Source: Rhabdophis nuchalis
Lineage: Eukaryota; Chordata; Lepidosauria; Squamata; Natricidae
Assembly (NCBI GenBank): GCA_039707465.1
Contig: CM077651.1
Coordinates: 17,216,019-17,280,018, forward strand
Direction: 5' to 3'
DNA: 64,000 bases
The notes beneath the pieces were generated by a model. That model was not told the origin of the DNA, searched no databases, and saw only the letters and a list, made by a program, of their open reading frames with translations. The position numbers and the translations under genes are program-made. This document shows positions 1 to 11,013 of this stretch, one piece after another. Numbering within the stretch: position 1 is the first letter of the stretch; each line of letters begins with the position of its first letter.

Positions 1-248
1 ACTTGTCTCAGCTTCTGCTAACCTCGGAGTTCAAAAGCATGTAAAAATGCAAGTAGAAAAATAGGGAGTACTTTGGTGGGAAGGTAACAGTGTTCTGTGC
101 GCCTTCAGCATTTAGTCATGCTGACCGCATCACCATGTAGACATCTTTGGACAACACTGGCTCTTCGACTTTGAAACAAAGATGAGCACCGCCTCCTAGA
201 GTCAGGAATGACTAGCACATATATGCGAAGTGAACCTTTACCTTTAAT
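1..248 (+). mobile_element. tRNA-derived SINE, body and 3' tail (cut by window edge)
   Basis: A diverged SINE body. Conserved blocks are the 'gggaaggtaacagtgttc' segment, 'atgagcaccgcctcctagag' and a terminal 'cctttacctttaa' tail. The same body occurs at 62029-62340 (sense, with its tRNA-like head) and at 27718-27962 (antisense). The head lies outside the window. Such SINEs are transcribed by RNA polymerase III and moved by a LINE; this copy is old and has no open frame. The exact family name is not assigned. Confidence 0.75.
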
Positions 249-691
249 CACTTTGATTTAAAGCTTCTTTTGAAGTCCCACTTTTATCAAGAATCCTCAA
301 GCTGTCTACCTTTGAGAAGATATAAATGAACTACTCCAATGTAAGCAGTTGAAAAACTGTAGTAAGAAGCTTGCCTTCATTAGATGCATTTGCATATAAA
401 TAGTAGGCTGTGCAAATATGATTAGATATAATTTGAAGGCATTCTAGCCAGGTAATACATTTGAACATAATTTTTGAATTAATCAATGTATCAAATTAAA
501 TATGTTTCTACCATTCAGTACGCATTGCACATCAACTTGTTTGTTCATACCCACCTTTTATAAACCATTACATTTGTTTCCACAATTTGGTTAAATGTAT
601 TGAATTGAATCAAAGCGATTCCCACACCCATAAAAAACCAGCAACTCTTAACTTTTATTTTCTACATGAAGATGATAATCTGTTAGATAGT
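249..691. other. AT-rich sequence without recognised feature
   Basis: No repeat, exon or RNA gene was recognised. A frame opening at 587 runs into the L2-like LINE that follows and is not a separate gene. Confidence 0.5.
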
Positions 692-1204
692 TTTAAGGTT
701 TTAGTGACCATCTTTAAAGCGCTCCATGGCAGTGGGCCTGGCTACTTGCAGGACCGCCTTCTACCGCATACCTCCACTCGACCTGTCCGCTCCCACAGGG
801 AGGGCCTCCTTAGGATGCCGTCCGCTGGACAATGCCGGCTGGCGATGCCCAGGGGAAGAGCCTTCTCTGTGGCAGGCCCCGCCCTTTGGAATGACCTCCC
901 CCCCAGACCTCCAGCCTATCACCGACCTTCGCCTCTTCCGCCAGACTTTAAAAACCTATTTTTTCTGTATGGCCGGCCTGGCATAGCTGCTACAACCATA
1001 TTTTATTAGATTTGGGTTTTAAATTGATTGTCTCTTTTAGCACGGGTTAAACGGTTTAATAGTTGTTTTAAATTTTGTAGAATTTGTACTTTTGTATTGT
1101 TGGTTTTTAAGTCCCTGTGCGCTGCCCTGAATCCCTCTTTTGGGAGATAGGGCGGGATAGAAATCTAATAAATAAATAAATAAATAAAATAAATAAATAA
1201 ATAG
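692..1204 (+). mobile_element. L2-like LINE, 5'-truncated 3' end
   Basis: The plus frame reads the end of a reverse-transcriptase polyprotein: 'TIFKALHGSGPGYLQDRLLP', then 'RSHREGLLRMPSAGQCRL' and 'GRAFSVAGPALWNDLPP'. This is the C-terminal region after the RT domain in L2/CR1-superfamily LINEs. The 3' UTR has the 'tagcacgggttaaacggttt' block and the 'gggcgggatagaaatctaat' terminus, then a short AATA tail (about 1166-1204). Close relatives lie at 39812-40311, 55129-55600 and, antisense, 37620-38667. Heavily 5'-truncated, so not mobile. Confidence 0.88.
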
Positions 1205-2035
1205 TGATAAACTCAAATACCTGATTTAAAGTACACTTATAATGTCAAGCATGGAGAGAAGAACCTAAAAGAGTAACAATAGCACAGATTTTATAAGCAT
1301 GTCATGATAAGAATTGGCAACTACACATTACATGTCATTAAAGGCTACTAAGATTAAAGATTATGACAGATAGCAACTTGACAACAGGATTATATCATTA
1401 ATTTTATGTTTTACTATGGAATTTCAACACTTTATCCCTCAAATCTCATCCTATTAATGCAGTAAATAAATAAATAAATCTAGTTTACATAACAAATTAT
1501 AAAAGATGGAGAATAATGCACACAGAGAGGGGGGGAGAGGGGGAGAGGGAGGGAGATGTATTTATCCAAGTATTTTGATGTAAGCAGCTGAAGCAACAGC
1601 TGAAGTTACAGTTAAAAGAATGTCCTCATTCAGAGTAAAGCTCGACTGCTAAGAGTTCTATTTTGCTTTCTCCACCAACTATTTCTTATCCATTTCAGCT
1701 GGACTGATTCTCTTAAATCAAGTCCATAATAGCTGGATTGATTCTCTGAAATCAAGTGCATTCTGCTAATTTACAAAAGCTTACATAGCCTGTTCAGTGT
1801 CCATAAAATTGTCTAATATCTTATGTTTCAGATCAGCCATAAACATTCACATCATTCACAAACAGTCCTTAAAGTAGACTATTTTTCATAGACTTCAAGT
1901 GGGTGCTCCATGGAAGCTTAAATTTCAAACTCCAAAGCTAATTTTGATGGGAATTTAGCCTCTTTTTAACAAACAGTAAAAAAAAAGAAAAAGAAAAAAG
2001 CAGTATAATTTATGTATGTATGTATGTATGTATGT
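1205..2035. other. Unique-looking AT-rich DNA with a G/A-rich tract
   Basis: No gene recognised. It holds a GA-rich tract at about 1526-1556, a short AATA run near 1465 and a duplicated phrase around 1695-1760 ('gctggactgattctcttaaa' and 'gctggattgattctctgaaa'), which is a small local duplication of about 40 bp. Confidence 0.45.
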
Positions 2036-2149
2036 ATTTATTTAGTAGTTATTGTTATTGTTATTATTGTTATTATTATTATTGTTGTTGTTGTTGTTAT
2101 TATTATTATTATTTAAATTTGTATACCGCCCTTCTCCCTTGCGGGACTC

Positions 2150-2150
<1 letters not shown>
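2036..2150 (-). mobile_element. L2-like LINE 3' terminus (antisense)
   Basis: Reads on the minus strand as the terminal L2-like motif (plus strand 'tataccgcccttctccc' next to 'gggactca') with an expanded AT-rich trinucleotide/tetranucleotide tail at 2036-2110 (ATT and GTT units). Only about 40 bp of non-tail sequence remains. Confidence 0.65.

Positions 2151-2232
<82 letters not shown>
2150..2232. repeat. (TTAG)n tetranucleotide array
   Basis: About 20 uninterrupted GTTA/TTAG units, followed by a few GTTT units that lead straight into the 3' end of the antisense LINE at 2233-2865. Its position at the LINE 3' end suggests the array grew from that element's tail. Confidence 0.95.
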
Positions 2233-2234
<2 letters not shown>

Positions 2235-2865
2235 GTTGTTTGTTTGTTTGTAGGACAGACGGTAGGCAGGCTGGTGTGCTTATGTATGCCCCATTTACAG
2301 ACCCCTTAAGAATGAAGTGAGGTCCATGGTAGACAGTTTAAGTTTGAAGCTGTGGGAGTTTGAGGATGTAACAAGTCAGGTAGAGCATTCCAGGCATTGA
2401 CCACTCTGTTGCTGATGTCATGTTTTCTGCAATCGAGTTTGGAGCAATTTACCTTGAGTTTGTATCAATTGTTTGCTCATGTATTATTGTGATTGAAGCT
2501 GAAGCAGTCATTGACAGGTAGGATGTTGTAGCAGACAATTTTGTGTACTATTGCTTAGATCAGACCATAGGCGGCGTAGTTCCAGGTTGTCCAAGTGCGA
2601 AATTTTGAGCATGAAGTAAGGGATTCTATTGTGAGCAGAAGAGTGGAGGACTCTTCTCATGAAATGTTTCTGGACCCACTCAATTGTATTAATGTCCAAT
2701 AGACAGTGTGGATTCCAGGCAGATGCGCTGTATTTGAGAATTGGTCTGGCAAAGGTTTTATATGCCCTAGTTAGCAGTACAATGTTACCGGATGAAACAT
2801 TAAGAAATATTTCATTATTCTTAACTACAGAAGTGCTTTGAAGAAGATCTTCAGGCATTCCCTAG
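2233..2865 (-). mobile_element. CR1-clade LINE (second family), 3' part, antisense
   Basis: The minus frame 2508-2858 reads 'YKTFARPILKYSASAWNPHC', '..IEWVQKHFMRRV' and 'LDNLELRRLWSDL', the C-terminal region of a CR1-superfamily reverse transcriptase polyprotein. Homology continues in broken frames to the 3' UTR ('gtccatggtagacagttta' on plus, complementary to 15589-15607). A sense copy of the same family is at 15143-15790. Frameshifts and 5' truncation make it a dead copy. Confidence 0.82.
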
Positions 2866-3535
2866 GTATTAGACTTAGTTCACTTAAATGGACATTCAGA
2901 TATTCTTATATCCTCTGGCAGTTCTCAAAACAATATTTCATCAAGGGAGATGCAACTTGTTTACTTATGATAGAACCACAAAGCTTTCTTGGTGTTAGAT
3001 AAATGACACTCAATTTGTATTTTCAAAAGAGCTTTTATGAAAGAGATTTTGGGATAGATGTGTCTGTAGCTTAAGATGCATTTTAAAGTGACTTATCTTC
3101 AATGATAGATACTGATTTCAAAGAAGGGGAACCGCGGATATGTTTTGAACAAGGAAAGTATAACTAAAGCACAACTCAAAGCTATCAATGGAACAACAAC
3201 AAAAAATGAATGACCTTGAAAAGAAAATAATAACAATAAAACAAATACAAAGCTTTAAGAGGGGCCCTTTTCAGTTAGAAAAGCAATCAAAATCAATGTG
3301 CATGGTGGATCATCTAAGTTGTCTTTAGTAATTGCAGAATTACTCAGATCTCTGAATTTGAGTGAGTCATCAATCAAAGTGGTCCAAGTTTACCCAAGGA
3401 AATATAGCAGGTCCTGTTTGTCAAAATATTGTGCTGACGATACATATGGTCATATGGACGATACATATGTTTTAATTTGCGCCCATAACTTAACTCAGTG
3501 GTTACTTGTAGGAGTTTTTCTTTCACAAATGTGTA
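2866..3535. other. No recognised feature
   Basis: AT-rich sequence. Short frames on both strands at 3298-3591 overlap the start of the following MITE and show no domain. Confidence 0.4.
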
Positions 3536-3787
3536 CAGTGGTACCCTGCTACTCAACTGCTTTGAAACACATCAAATTTGGTACTCCATGAATTTTGTTG
3601 CAAAATGTTTTGTCCCAGTACTCATTGTTTGTGTAATACTCAATGTAGAAGTTAGAACTTGTTGGTTTTGGCTGTCTTCTGACTCACTACATTATTCCTT
3701 ATGGGAAAAAAATGTCTGGTACTCATCATTTTTGGTACTTATTGCGTATCCTGGAACCACTTAACAATGAGTACCAAGATACCACTG
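3536..3787. mobile_element. Mariner-type MITE with TA target duplication
   Basis: Imperfect terminal inverted repeats: left 'cagtggtaccctgctact', right end 'agtaccaagataccactg'. Both are flanked by TA (3534-3535 and 3788-3789), the hallmark of Tc1/mariner insertion. The 252-bp body carries the 'ttccttatgggaaaaaaatg' block common in this MITE type. It encodes no transposase, so it is non-autonomous. Confidence 0.85.
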
Positions 3788-4037
3788 TATTATGATTTAT
3801 TTATATAAGCTTGATATTTAGCTTAAAGAAACTTTTTAAAAAAACTAATTGATTTTTTAACTACTTAGGGGGGCGGGAAACAGAGCAATTTTACTTTATT
3901 TCATATATTATCCTTGTTTATCCAGTAATGAAAAATGAATGAATATGTTCATTTAAGCCAGAATTCAAAAGCTCTTAAAATATTTCTAGACTATTTTTCT
4001 TTTAGTATATTATATAACTTGTATTGTATTATTACAT

Positions 4038-4320
4038 TGTGCTGTGCTGTGCTGTGCTGTGTTGTGCTGTGTTATATTATGTTATACTATACTATAGTAT
4101 GCTATACTATACTATACTATACTATACTACACTATATATTATTATAGTAAACTAGTATATGTATTGTATTGTATTGTATTGTATTGTATAGTATAGTATA
4201 GTATAGTATAGTATAGTATAGTATAGTATAGTATAGTATAGTATAGTATAGTATAGTATTACATTACATTACATTACATTACATTACATTACATTACATT
4301 ACATTACATTACATTACATT
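4038..4320. repeat. Compound pentanucleotide arrays
   Basis: Successive blocks change unit: GCTGT (about 4038-4070), ACTAT (about 4085-4130), ATTGT (about 4158-4188), AGTAT (about 4186-4259, roughly 14 units) and ATTAC (about 4258-4319, roughly 12 units). All are 5-bp units one or two substitutions apart. Such pentamers are typical of CR1 3'-end seeded arrays in snakes, although no CR1 body borders this one. Confidence 0.93.
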
Positions 4321-4591
4321 GGTATCTTCCTGTGGATAATGATAAATGTGACCATTTTGGATTGGCATTTATTATTGTTATTGTTGTTTAGATCATAAAG
4401 TGGTCATCATTCAGATTCCCATGAATGAATAGGAATAGTGACTTTTGTTGAATGTTGACCTAGAAAAAGTCTGTTTTGAATTCAAAGCCAATTCGTATAT
4501 ATTTATTATAAATGAATGTCTATAAATCTAGGAACATAATTTAATGTTGCTAGATTTGGAGAATATGGGAAGACGTGTGAAGGAGAATCAC

Positions 4592-5415
4592 ACAGGTCTT
4601 CAAGTTCAACACCCTAGTCAGGCAGGGAACACTGTACAATTTCAGACAAATCATTGTCCAGTCTCTTCTTAAAACTTCTAGAGTTGTATTCACCACTTCT
4701 GGAGGCAAGTTGTTCCACTGATTAATTATTTAGGAAATTTCTCCTTAGTTCTAGGTTGTTCTCTCCTTGGTTAGTTTCTACCCATTGCTTCTTATCCTTC
4801 CCTCAGGTGCTTTGGAGAATAGCTTGACTCCCTCTTCTTTGTGGTAATGCCTAAGATATTGAAACACTGCTATCATGCCCCCCCCCTTGTCCTTCTTTTC
4901 ATTAAAATAGACATACCCAGTTCCTGCAACCGTTCTTCATATGTTTTAGCCTCCAGTCTCCTAATCATCTTTGTTGCTCTTCTCTGCATTCTTTCTAGAA
5001 TCTCAACATCTTTTTTACATCATGGTGACCAAAATTGGATGCAGCATTCCAAGTGTGTTCTTACCAAGTAGATTATAAAGTGGTATTAACGCTTCACGTG
5101 ATCTTGATTCTATCCCTCTGTTAATTCAGCCTAGAACTGTGTTGGCTCTTTTTGGCAGATGCAGCACAGTGCTGGCTCATATTTAAGGGACTCCAAGATC
5201 CCTCTCACAGTTGTTAATTTTGATACAGGTACCACCTATACTATACCTGTGCATTTGCCTAAATTAGGAATATTATTTTTTCACTATTTTGTTAGATAGT
5301 AACCAACGTTCAAGTCTGTCAAGATCCTTTTGCATCTTAAGCATATCTTCTGGAGTGTTGGCTATTCCTGCCAACTTGGTGTCATCTGCAAATTTGATGA
5401 ATTCCCCATCTATGT
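4592..5415 (-). mobile_element. CR1 LINE, ORF2 C-terminus and 3' end (antisense)
   Basis: On the minus strand this is the same sequence class as 52334-53015: plus-strand landmarks are 'ggaggcaagttgttccactg', 'ttcttcatatgttttagcct' and 'ctgcaaatttgatgaattcc'. The ORF2 tail is broken by indels (for example the run of C near 4878). It extends farther 5' than the other CR1 copies here, to the segment coding for the region upstream of the conserved CHxx-like tail. Old, 5'-truncated, immobile. Confidence 0.9.
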
Positions 5416-5461
5416 ACATGTATATGTCTATGTATACATGCACGAAGCCACATACAATATC

Positions 5462-6515
5462 CGATTAACGTATTTTGGAAAGCTGATGCACTTAAATCAC
5501 CTGATAGATATCTCCCAGTTTTACTTTGCGTTGATGATACAGTTCTTCTCTCCTTCACTTCATTAGGCATAAAGCAAGCACTGATTTAATAAGGAACAAT
5601 TAATAATCAATTGCGATAAATCTAATATTTTAGGGTTTTTTCCAGTACAAAACAAAAAACACACGTAGATAATTGATTCTCATGAATTAGACCATGTCAA
5701 ATGTTTTAAATACCTGGACATAATATTTCAACCCTCTAGGAAATTAACAGCCCAGGTAAAATATGCTTCTTTTACTGCACAAAAGAACTCACAAGCAATA
5801 ACTAGGTTTTATAGACAATAGCATTCCAGCAGCAATTAAACTCTTTATGGCTAGAACAATTGCCAGATTCCTATATGGGATACGACTTGGCACATACATT
5901 AACCTAAGGGAGTATGAAACTATTCAATCAAGTTTCCTGAAGATTTTGTTCGGTACCCAAAATGCACCGATGATGCTGTTTTAAGGCTTAAAGCTCATAT
6001 GCCAAATGTTAAGGGCTAGTCTTGATCCAAGTTTCTAATTTCAGGACTTGAATAATTTTTGACTCTATTGGCTTGATCGATCCCTCTGCCATTATCAGAC
6101 AGTTACTCATCTTACTGCCACCCTATATGTAATCTTGGCCCCACTCCTGATTATTTAGGCCTATTGTTAACCCTTGAAAAGTCCAAATCAATAGTGATAG
6201 AAATAATCAGAGACACTAATCATCAAAATGATATCACCATAATTCCTGAATTCTATTGCCCATTGTTAGGCAGATGCAACCCTCTACTGCAGAGTGTGTA
6301 TGAATGTAACCATAAGGAAATACAGATGAGCTTTTTCAAGAGTCTGCTTTGGTGCCCTACCATCAGCTTTACTGGGGGGAAACTATTTCATAGGACTTTC
6401 TATTTGCAAAGAATTTGCTCTTGTAGATACAGGGAGGTAGAACTGCTTATATCCCCATACAGTGTCCTTCTTATGAAGCCCCAAATCTGCTCTATTCTAT
6501 CTCACCATTTTTAAA
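5462..6515 (+). pseudogene. Decayed non-LTR reverse transcriptase
   Basis: In broken plus frames, 5492-5580 reads 'PVLLCVDDTVLLS', an RT motif with the catalytic DD (usual YADD changed to CVDD). About 110 bp further on comes 'HVKCFKYLDIIFQPS', the block that follows the RT palm in LINE polyproteins. Later segments include 'NAVLRL'-like and an open frame at 6164-6514 that continues the polyprotein. Several stops and frameshifts. The clade is not settled; it differs from the CR1, L2-like and L1 copies in the window. Confidence 0.6.
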
Positions 6516-6699
6516 TTTGAGGTGCCTAATGATGTCTATTACGTGTGTATTACAGTCACTTACCCAGTGACCAATACTTTCAGCAAATCATACAATTATG
6601 CAATTGTATGAAACTTTCCATTAGATTTGTGATTATTTTTTTTGTTTCATTGTGTTTTCTTTCTCTGATAACAAATGGTTATTGTTAAATTACTTTGGG

Positions 6700-6835
6700 T
6701 GGATGGATGGATGGATGGATGGAAAGGAGAGAGAGGAGATGGAGGTAAAGGAAAGAAAGAAGGGAGAGAGCAAGATAGACATGATAGAGAGAGATGAGAG
6801 AAATGTGAGAGAGAGAAGAGAGAGAACAAGGTAAA
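6700..6835. repeat. GGAT array and GA-rich tract
   Basis: Five to six GGAT units at about 6699-6722 pass into a purine-rich (GA/GAA) tract to 6835. The open frames on both strands here are low complexity. Confidence 0.85.
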
Positions 6836-7489
6836 TGATGATGAAAAATATCTATTCCTTTCTGAATGGACCAGAACATTGCTGTTTGAAGCACTTCCTT
6901 GAAATTTGTTTTGCTCTTTGTTTTTATACACATGATTAAGAAAAAAACATTCCCACCCACCTCATTACTTTTTAAAATATCTGTTTCTAATATTGAACAG
7001 AATTTTAAAAATTCTGTTATTGTTTATAATGAACTGAAGTTCTGCCTCATGTGCTTCTGTTATCCACCAAAAATGACATTAAAAAACATACAATTTCTCC
7101 TTCTCCTGCTTTGTTCGTCTCTGCTGATTTTATTTTTTTAGCTTAACTGTCTCATATTCAACAGAATTATTCAGCAAATAGAGCTTTTTTATTTAAATGG
7201 AAGAGATGCCTGGAGGTTGGGACTGAATCTCTAGCAGAGAATGTTATAGAATCCCCTGAAGGTTGTTGTCATATCAAACAGATGGGCACAGTCATTTCAC
7301 TGTAATGCTGAAGATAAGACTTCTAGTAGTTGCCACGTTGTATGCTGGCATCCAGTCTATATTAGACAGGCATAGCCTAGGGCTCTGGCTAGAACTGCTA
7401 TCATTACTGAAAACCAGCTATGGCAAGCAAGCTATGATTAATGTAAAATAAGCAACATACAGTATATATTCACATTTAAAACACAACAA
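6836..7489. other. No recognised feature
   Basis: AT-rich DNA. Short frames (for example 6899-7141 and 7263-7451) show no domain and no splice context I can support. Confidence 0.4.
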
Positions 7490-7869
7490 CTCATATCCAC
7501 GCTATGTCCTTTGAGCAACTGGGAGAAATGTTAGGAATAGAACTCTTGAAAGTTTCTGGAGAGTAACAAGCATAAAAGGAATCATGGGTTAGTACTGGAA
7601 ACATGAGGAAACACCTACAGAGGATGATGTAATTAAAAAATTCTAGATTTTGCAGAAATGGACCGATTGACACGAAAAAGAAAAGAAAAGAAAGATACAG
7701 AGTATTTTCGAACATGGGGTATGTTATATAAATGGTTGGATAGTAGAGGTGGAAATTAGGAGTGGGGAAAATATTATTGTATATAAATAAATTGATCCAG
7801 ACAAAACACTGTTCACTAAGAACGTCTGTATGTAATGTAAAAATATATAAATAAACTGTTAAAAAAAGG
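7490..7869 (+). mobile_element. L1 LINE 3' end
   Basis: The plus strand reads 'EDDVIKKILDFAEMDRLTR' and 'FRTWGMLYKWLDSRG' near 7610-7755, matching the extreme C-terminus of L1-clade ORF2. An A/T-rich UTR follows, with 'aaataaactgttaaaaaaa' at its end (about 7850-7868) as poly(A) tail. Only the end remains. A further L1 ORF2 segment is at 10180-10990. Confidence 0.6.
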
Positions 7870-8524
7870 TAATCATAGATCAAATCTGATGAAGCTTAGA
7901 GGCTGCTCATGAATTTTCCCACTTTTCAATCTCATCCTTGCATATATCACTGGGCCATTTCAAAATTGGAAGGAACCCAATGTAAGTATTGGCCATAAAG
8001 TTTAAGAAGAAAAGCTAACTAGTTCAATAATGAATAGACCTTGAAAAGGACTTATGCCATAAATGGAATTACAAATCTGAAGTATCCATATTTGCCATGG
8101 GCCAGTGATACCTCTTAATGGCAGAGGAGGGTCGGTGTCAAAAAAAAGACAAGACAGTGATCACAGCATTGCAACTGAAGTCCTTTCCCCCTTTCTATTT
8201 GTTTGATATTTCATGCATGTACAAAGGAGAAATGCTTCAATCTCTCTCTATATAAATGCAAAAATACTCATGCAGGAATCACGAAGTTTGCAGCAATGTA
8301 TACCCTACAAATTTGAAACTTGTCATATGTGTTCCTCTTGGCTTCTAGGTGCTCGTTACAAAGGATTTTTCAAAATGACCATCAGAGAATTAGTATTTCA
8401 TATATTATTATTAACTCGCCTCGATGCTAAGGAGTTACTGTAGATGTTCTACTCCCCTTCCCAACCTGAAAACTTGGACTTGGTCATGTCCAGCGCGTGA
8501 CTCATCTGGCCTGCTGGCTGGGAG
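7870..8524. other. No recognised feature
   Basis: Mixed-composition DNA with no repeat or exon recognised. Confidence 0.4.
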
Positions 8525-8760
8525 TTTGGAGAGGAGCCTGAAGGAGAGAAGGTGATAAGATAGGTGGAGTTTCTGTGGGGCAAACCTGAGGGAGAGGAGG
8601 TGATCTGATAGGTGCTTCTATGGGGCAAACCTGAGGGAAAGAAGGGGATACGATAGTCGGGGCTTCTGTGGGCAAAGGCTGAGGGAGAGAAGGGGAGAGG
8701 ATAGGGGAGGCTTCTGTGGGGCAAGCCTGAGGGAGAGAAGGGGAGAGGAGAGGTCTATTG
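8525..8760. repeat. 48-bp minisatellite, about five units
   Basis: Units start at about 8537, 8585, 8630, 8678 and 8726, so spacing is 48, 45, 48 and 48 bp. Each unit begins 'cctgagggagagaagg' and ends 'cttctgtggggcaa'. Because unit lengths are multiples of three, two minus-strand frames stay open through it (8449-8724 and 8502-8771) and read a 16-residue repeat ('SLPQACPTEASPILSP'). I treat these frames as a by-product of the repeat, since no start context, splice site or domain supports a gene. Confidence 0.85.
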
Positions 8761-8964
8761 TAACTACTCATTAATTTTCAAGCTGTGAGTGTAGATTTAT
8801 CAATCCCAATCACATAGTTTTATAGTGGACCTCAGGTATTCAGCTAGTCACAATATAACTGCTGCCATACCCATTTTCACTTCCTTCTGCAGACATTAAC
8901 TGCTCTGTCCTCACAGGACAGGAATTGTTATTTAAACAGACAGCATGATATATTTCCTGGATTT

Positions 8965-9311
8965 ATCTCTCACTGTCTCTCTCCATTATATCTCTATATT
9001 TCTATCTCTATCTACATCCCCAACCCCATCCATCCATCCATCTCCCTCCTTCCCTCCCCCCTCCCCCCTCTATATCTATCATCTCTATCTCTAGATATCA
9101 TTTCTATCTCTATCATCTCTTCCACTATCACTATCATCATCATCATCACCACCACCATCTTAGCCATTCTCTATCAACTGCAGGATGAAGGCCTCTTCTG
9201 CTTGTTTCTAACCTATATGGTCCTGAGCTCTCTTTTTCTAGTTGGACCTGCCATTGTTGATGTCTATCTCTATCTCTACCCATCTACCCATCTATCTATC
9301 TACTCATCTAT
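8965..9311. repeat. Degenerate TCTA / CATC / CT simple repeats
   Basis: Interspersed TCTA, CCAT, CTCC and ATC units over about 200 bp, then TCTA-type units to 9311. The same tract resumes after the hAT element that interrupts it (9674 onward). Confidence 0.8.
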
Positions 9312-9673
9312 CAGTGGTGGGTTCCAGATCCCGGTGCAACTGGTACAGTACAACGGGGCCCAGCATCCACCATATGAACATGTGCAGCATGTGTGCATAC
9401 ACACACAGTGCACACATGCATGTGTACACAGTGCACACCTCCTGCAATGCTCCATGACGCCTCCGTGATACTCCAGCTGCTCGGCAGAGCGTCGCACAGG
9501 CACCGTATGCACCATGTGCGTGCACGGAAGTGCCGAAGAAGTGAAATACAGGCAAGGGGGATGGGTGGGTTGATGGGTGGACCCTCTGGAGCACTGTATC
9601 ATAATGGTACCCAGTGCTCCCAGCAGGCACCGGTATGCCCATACCGGGGCATACTGCCTGTAACCCACCACTG
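9312..9673. mobile_element. hAT-type non-autonomous element (family B-like) with 8-bp TSD
   Basis: Terminal inverted repeats 'cagtggtgggttcc' and '..aacccaccactg'. Target duplication tcatctat (9304-9311) versus ccatctat (9674-9681), 7 of 8 matching. It is inserted in the TCTA/CATC tract. The interior is CA/TG-rich with many 'gtgcac' motifs and no transposase. Frames on both strands inside are not genes. Confidence 0.85.
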
Positions 9674-9714
9674 CCATCTATTCATCTATCCACCTAACCT
9701 AACCTTAATCCCAT

Positions 9715-9831
9715 CCATCCACCCATGCATGCACCCACCATCCTATCCTATCCTATTCTACCCTACCCTATCCCGTCCCATCCCACCCCACCCCACCTTA
9801 TCTTATCTTATCTTCTTATCTTATCTTATCT

Positions 9832-9862
<31 letters not shown>

Positions 9863-9870
9863 TCTTATCT
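9715..9870. repeat. CCAT tetranucleotide then CCTAT/TTATC pentanucleotide array
   Basis: CCAT units give way to CCTAT, CCCAT/CCCAC and finally about 13 TTATC units (9798-9865). The open frame at 9393-9878 is read through this array. Confidence 0.92.
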
Positions 9871-10179
9871 TTCCATAATTTTAAGAGATATTCAAACATT
9901 GCCTGCTGATACAATTTGTCCACCACTATTATTGTTGTTGCTGCTATCTTATTTTTTCACAGTTGACAATCTAGTCTTAAATAGTTTTTAAGTTTTTGTT
10001 TATACCCTCTAAATAAGTAGCATTCCCAAGTTACTTGGGGTATCGCTTTCCTGCTGTTGCCTAGGTAGGCATCATTACTCAAGCCCATCATACCTTTTAC
10101 AAGGTCCTCTTTAAATGCCTTGGCACACCTTGACATTGTCTATTCCACACAGTTTTATACTGGTATAATAAATACAACA

Positions 10180-10990
10180 TGTTTCAATTTCAATTTGAAA
10201 CAGAACTATGTACAACTAATGAACATGTTATTGCTAAAAGGTATAAAATTGAAATGGAAGAAGGACAAATAAAAGAACGTATGATAAAATGGGCTAAAAT
10301 TTTGGCTATAATATAACAATCAAAGAACACGATCATATGTGCATGAAAGATTGAAATTCACTTTCTGTTATTACCTTGAACAGAACTTCTATAAAATCAT
10401 GGATCATTGGTATTTGTCACTGGGGAAAAAAAGTCTAACATGTATAAAGAAATACTTTGAATTTATCTTGAAAATGTGACCAAGGGACTTTTTATCATGC
10501 TTGGTGGACATGTAAAAAAAATCAAAAGGTTTTGAATTCAAATACATTAATCCAGAAGAGTTTAAAGATTAATATACTACTGAAACCAAAAATGTTTATT
10601 TTGGAGCTGATTGACCAAGCTAGAAAAAACTAATGGAACTTTGCATTTATCTCTGATAACAGCAGCAAAACAAAGGTGGAAGAATCAGATATTACACAGA
10701 GTGGAAGAGTGGGTAATTAATGAAGCTGATTGAGATGGCAAAATTAACTGCTTTGATTAGCAAAAACTCACTGATTAATTTTAATGCTGATTGGAAACTC
10801 CTTTTGGAATTTCTGTGAGAAACAGAAAAAAATGAAATTATATCCATTTGATGATTGGGAAACTAGAATACTTTTTTTAAAGAATGAAAGTTATAGTGTA
10901 ACCTTAGATTAAGAGATCAATATAAATTTATATTTATAACTGTTGTAAAAGAAAATTGGAAGTTATTTCTGTGTATTTCTTCCCCCTTCT
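10180..10990 (+). pseudogene. L1 LINE ORF2 C-terminal region, decayed
   Basis: Broken plus frames give 'GTFYHAWWTCKK' (about 10489-10518), a L1 zinc-knuckle-like block; 'LTTAAKQRWKNQILHRVEEW'-like sequence near 10660-10715; and 'LIEMAKLTALISKNSLINF' with 'NADWKLLLEFL' (10727-10816). These are characteristic of the end of L1 ORF2. Many stops and indels. The 3' boundary is taken where the AT-rich UTR fades. Confidence 0.7.
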
Positions 10991-11013
10991 TTCTGTACAC
11001 TTGGCTTTGTTTT

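Noticed and set aside
4258..4320. CRISPR-like regular array
   Set aside because: The unit is 5 bp with no spacers; it is a microsatellite in eukaryotic DNA.
6164..6514. Independent 116-codon gene
   Set aside because: It continues the decayed LINE polyprotein that begins near 5462 in the same strand.
8449..8771. Proline-rich 16-residue repeat protein on the minus strand
   Set aside because: Explained by a 45-48 bp minisatellite; kept as a low-interest finding rather than a gene.
9300..9878. Frames of 112-161 codons on both strands
   Set aside because: They span an hAT element and a pentanucleotide array; cysteine/histidine richness comes from TGCACA repeats.
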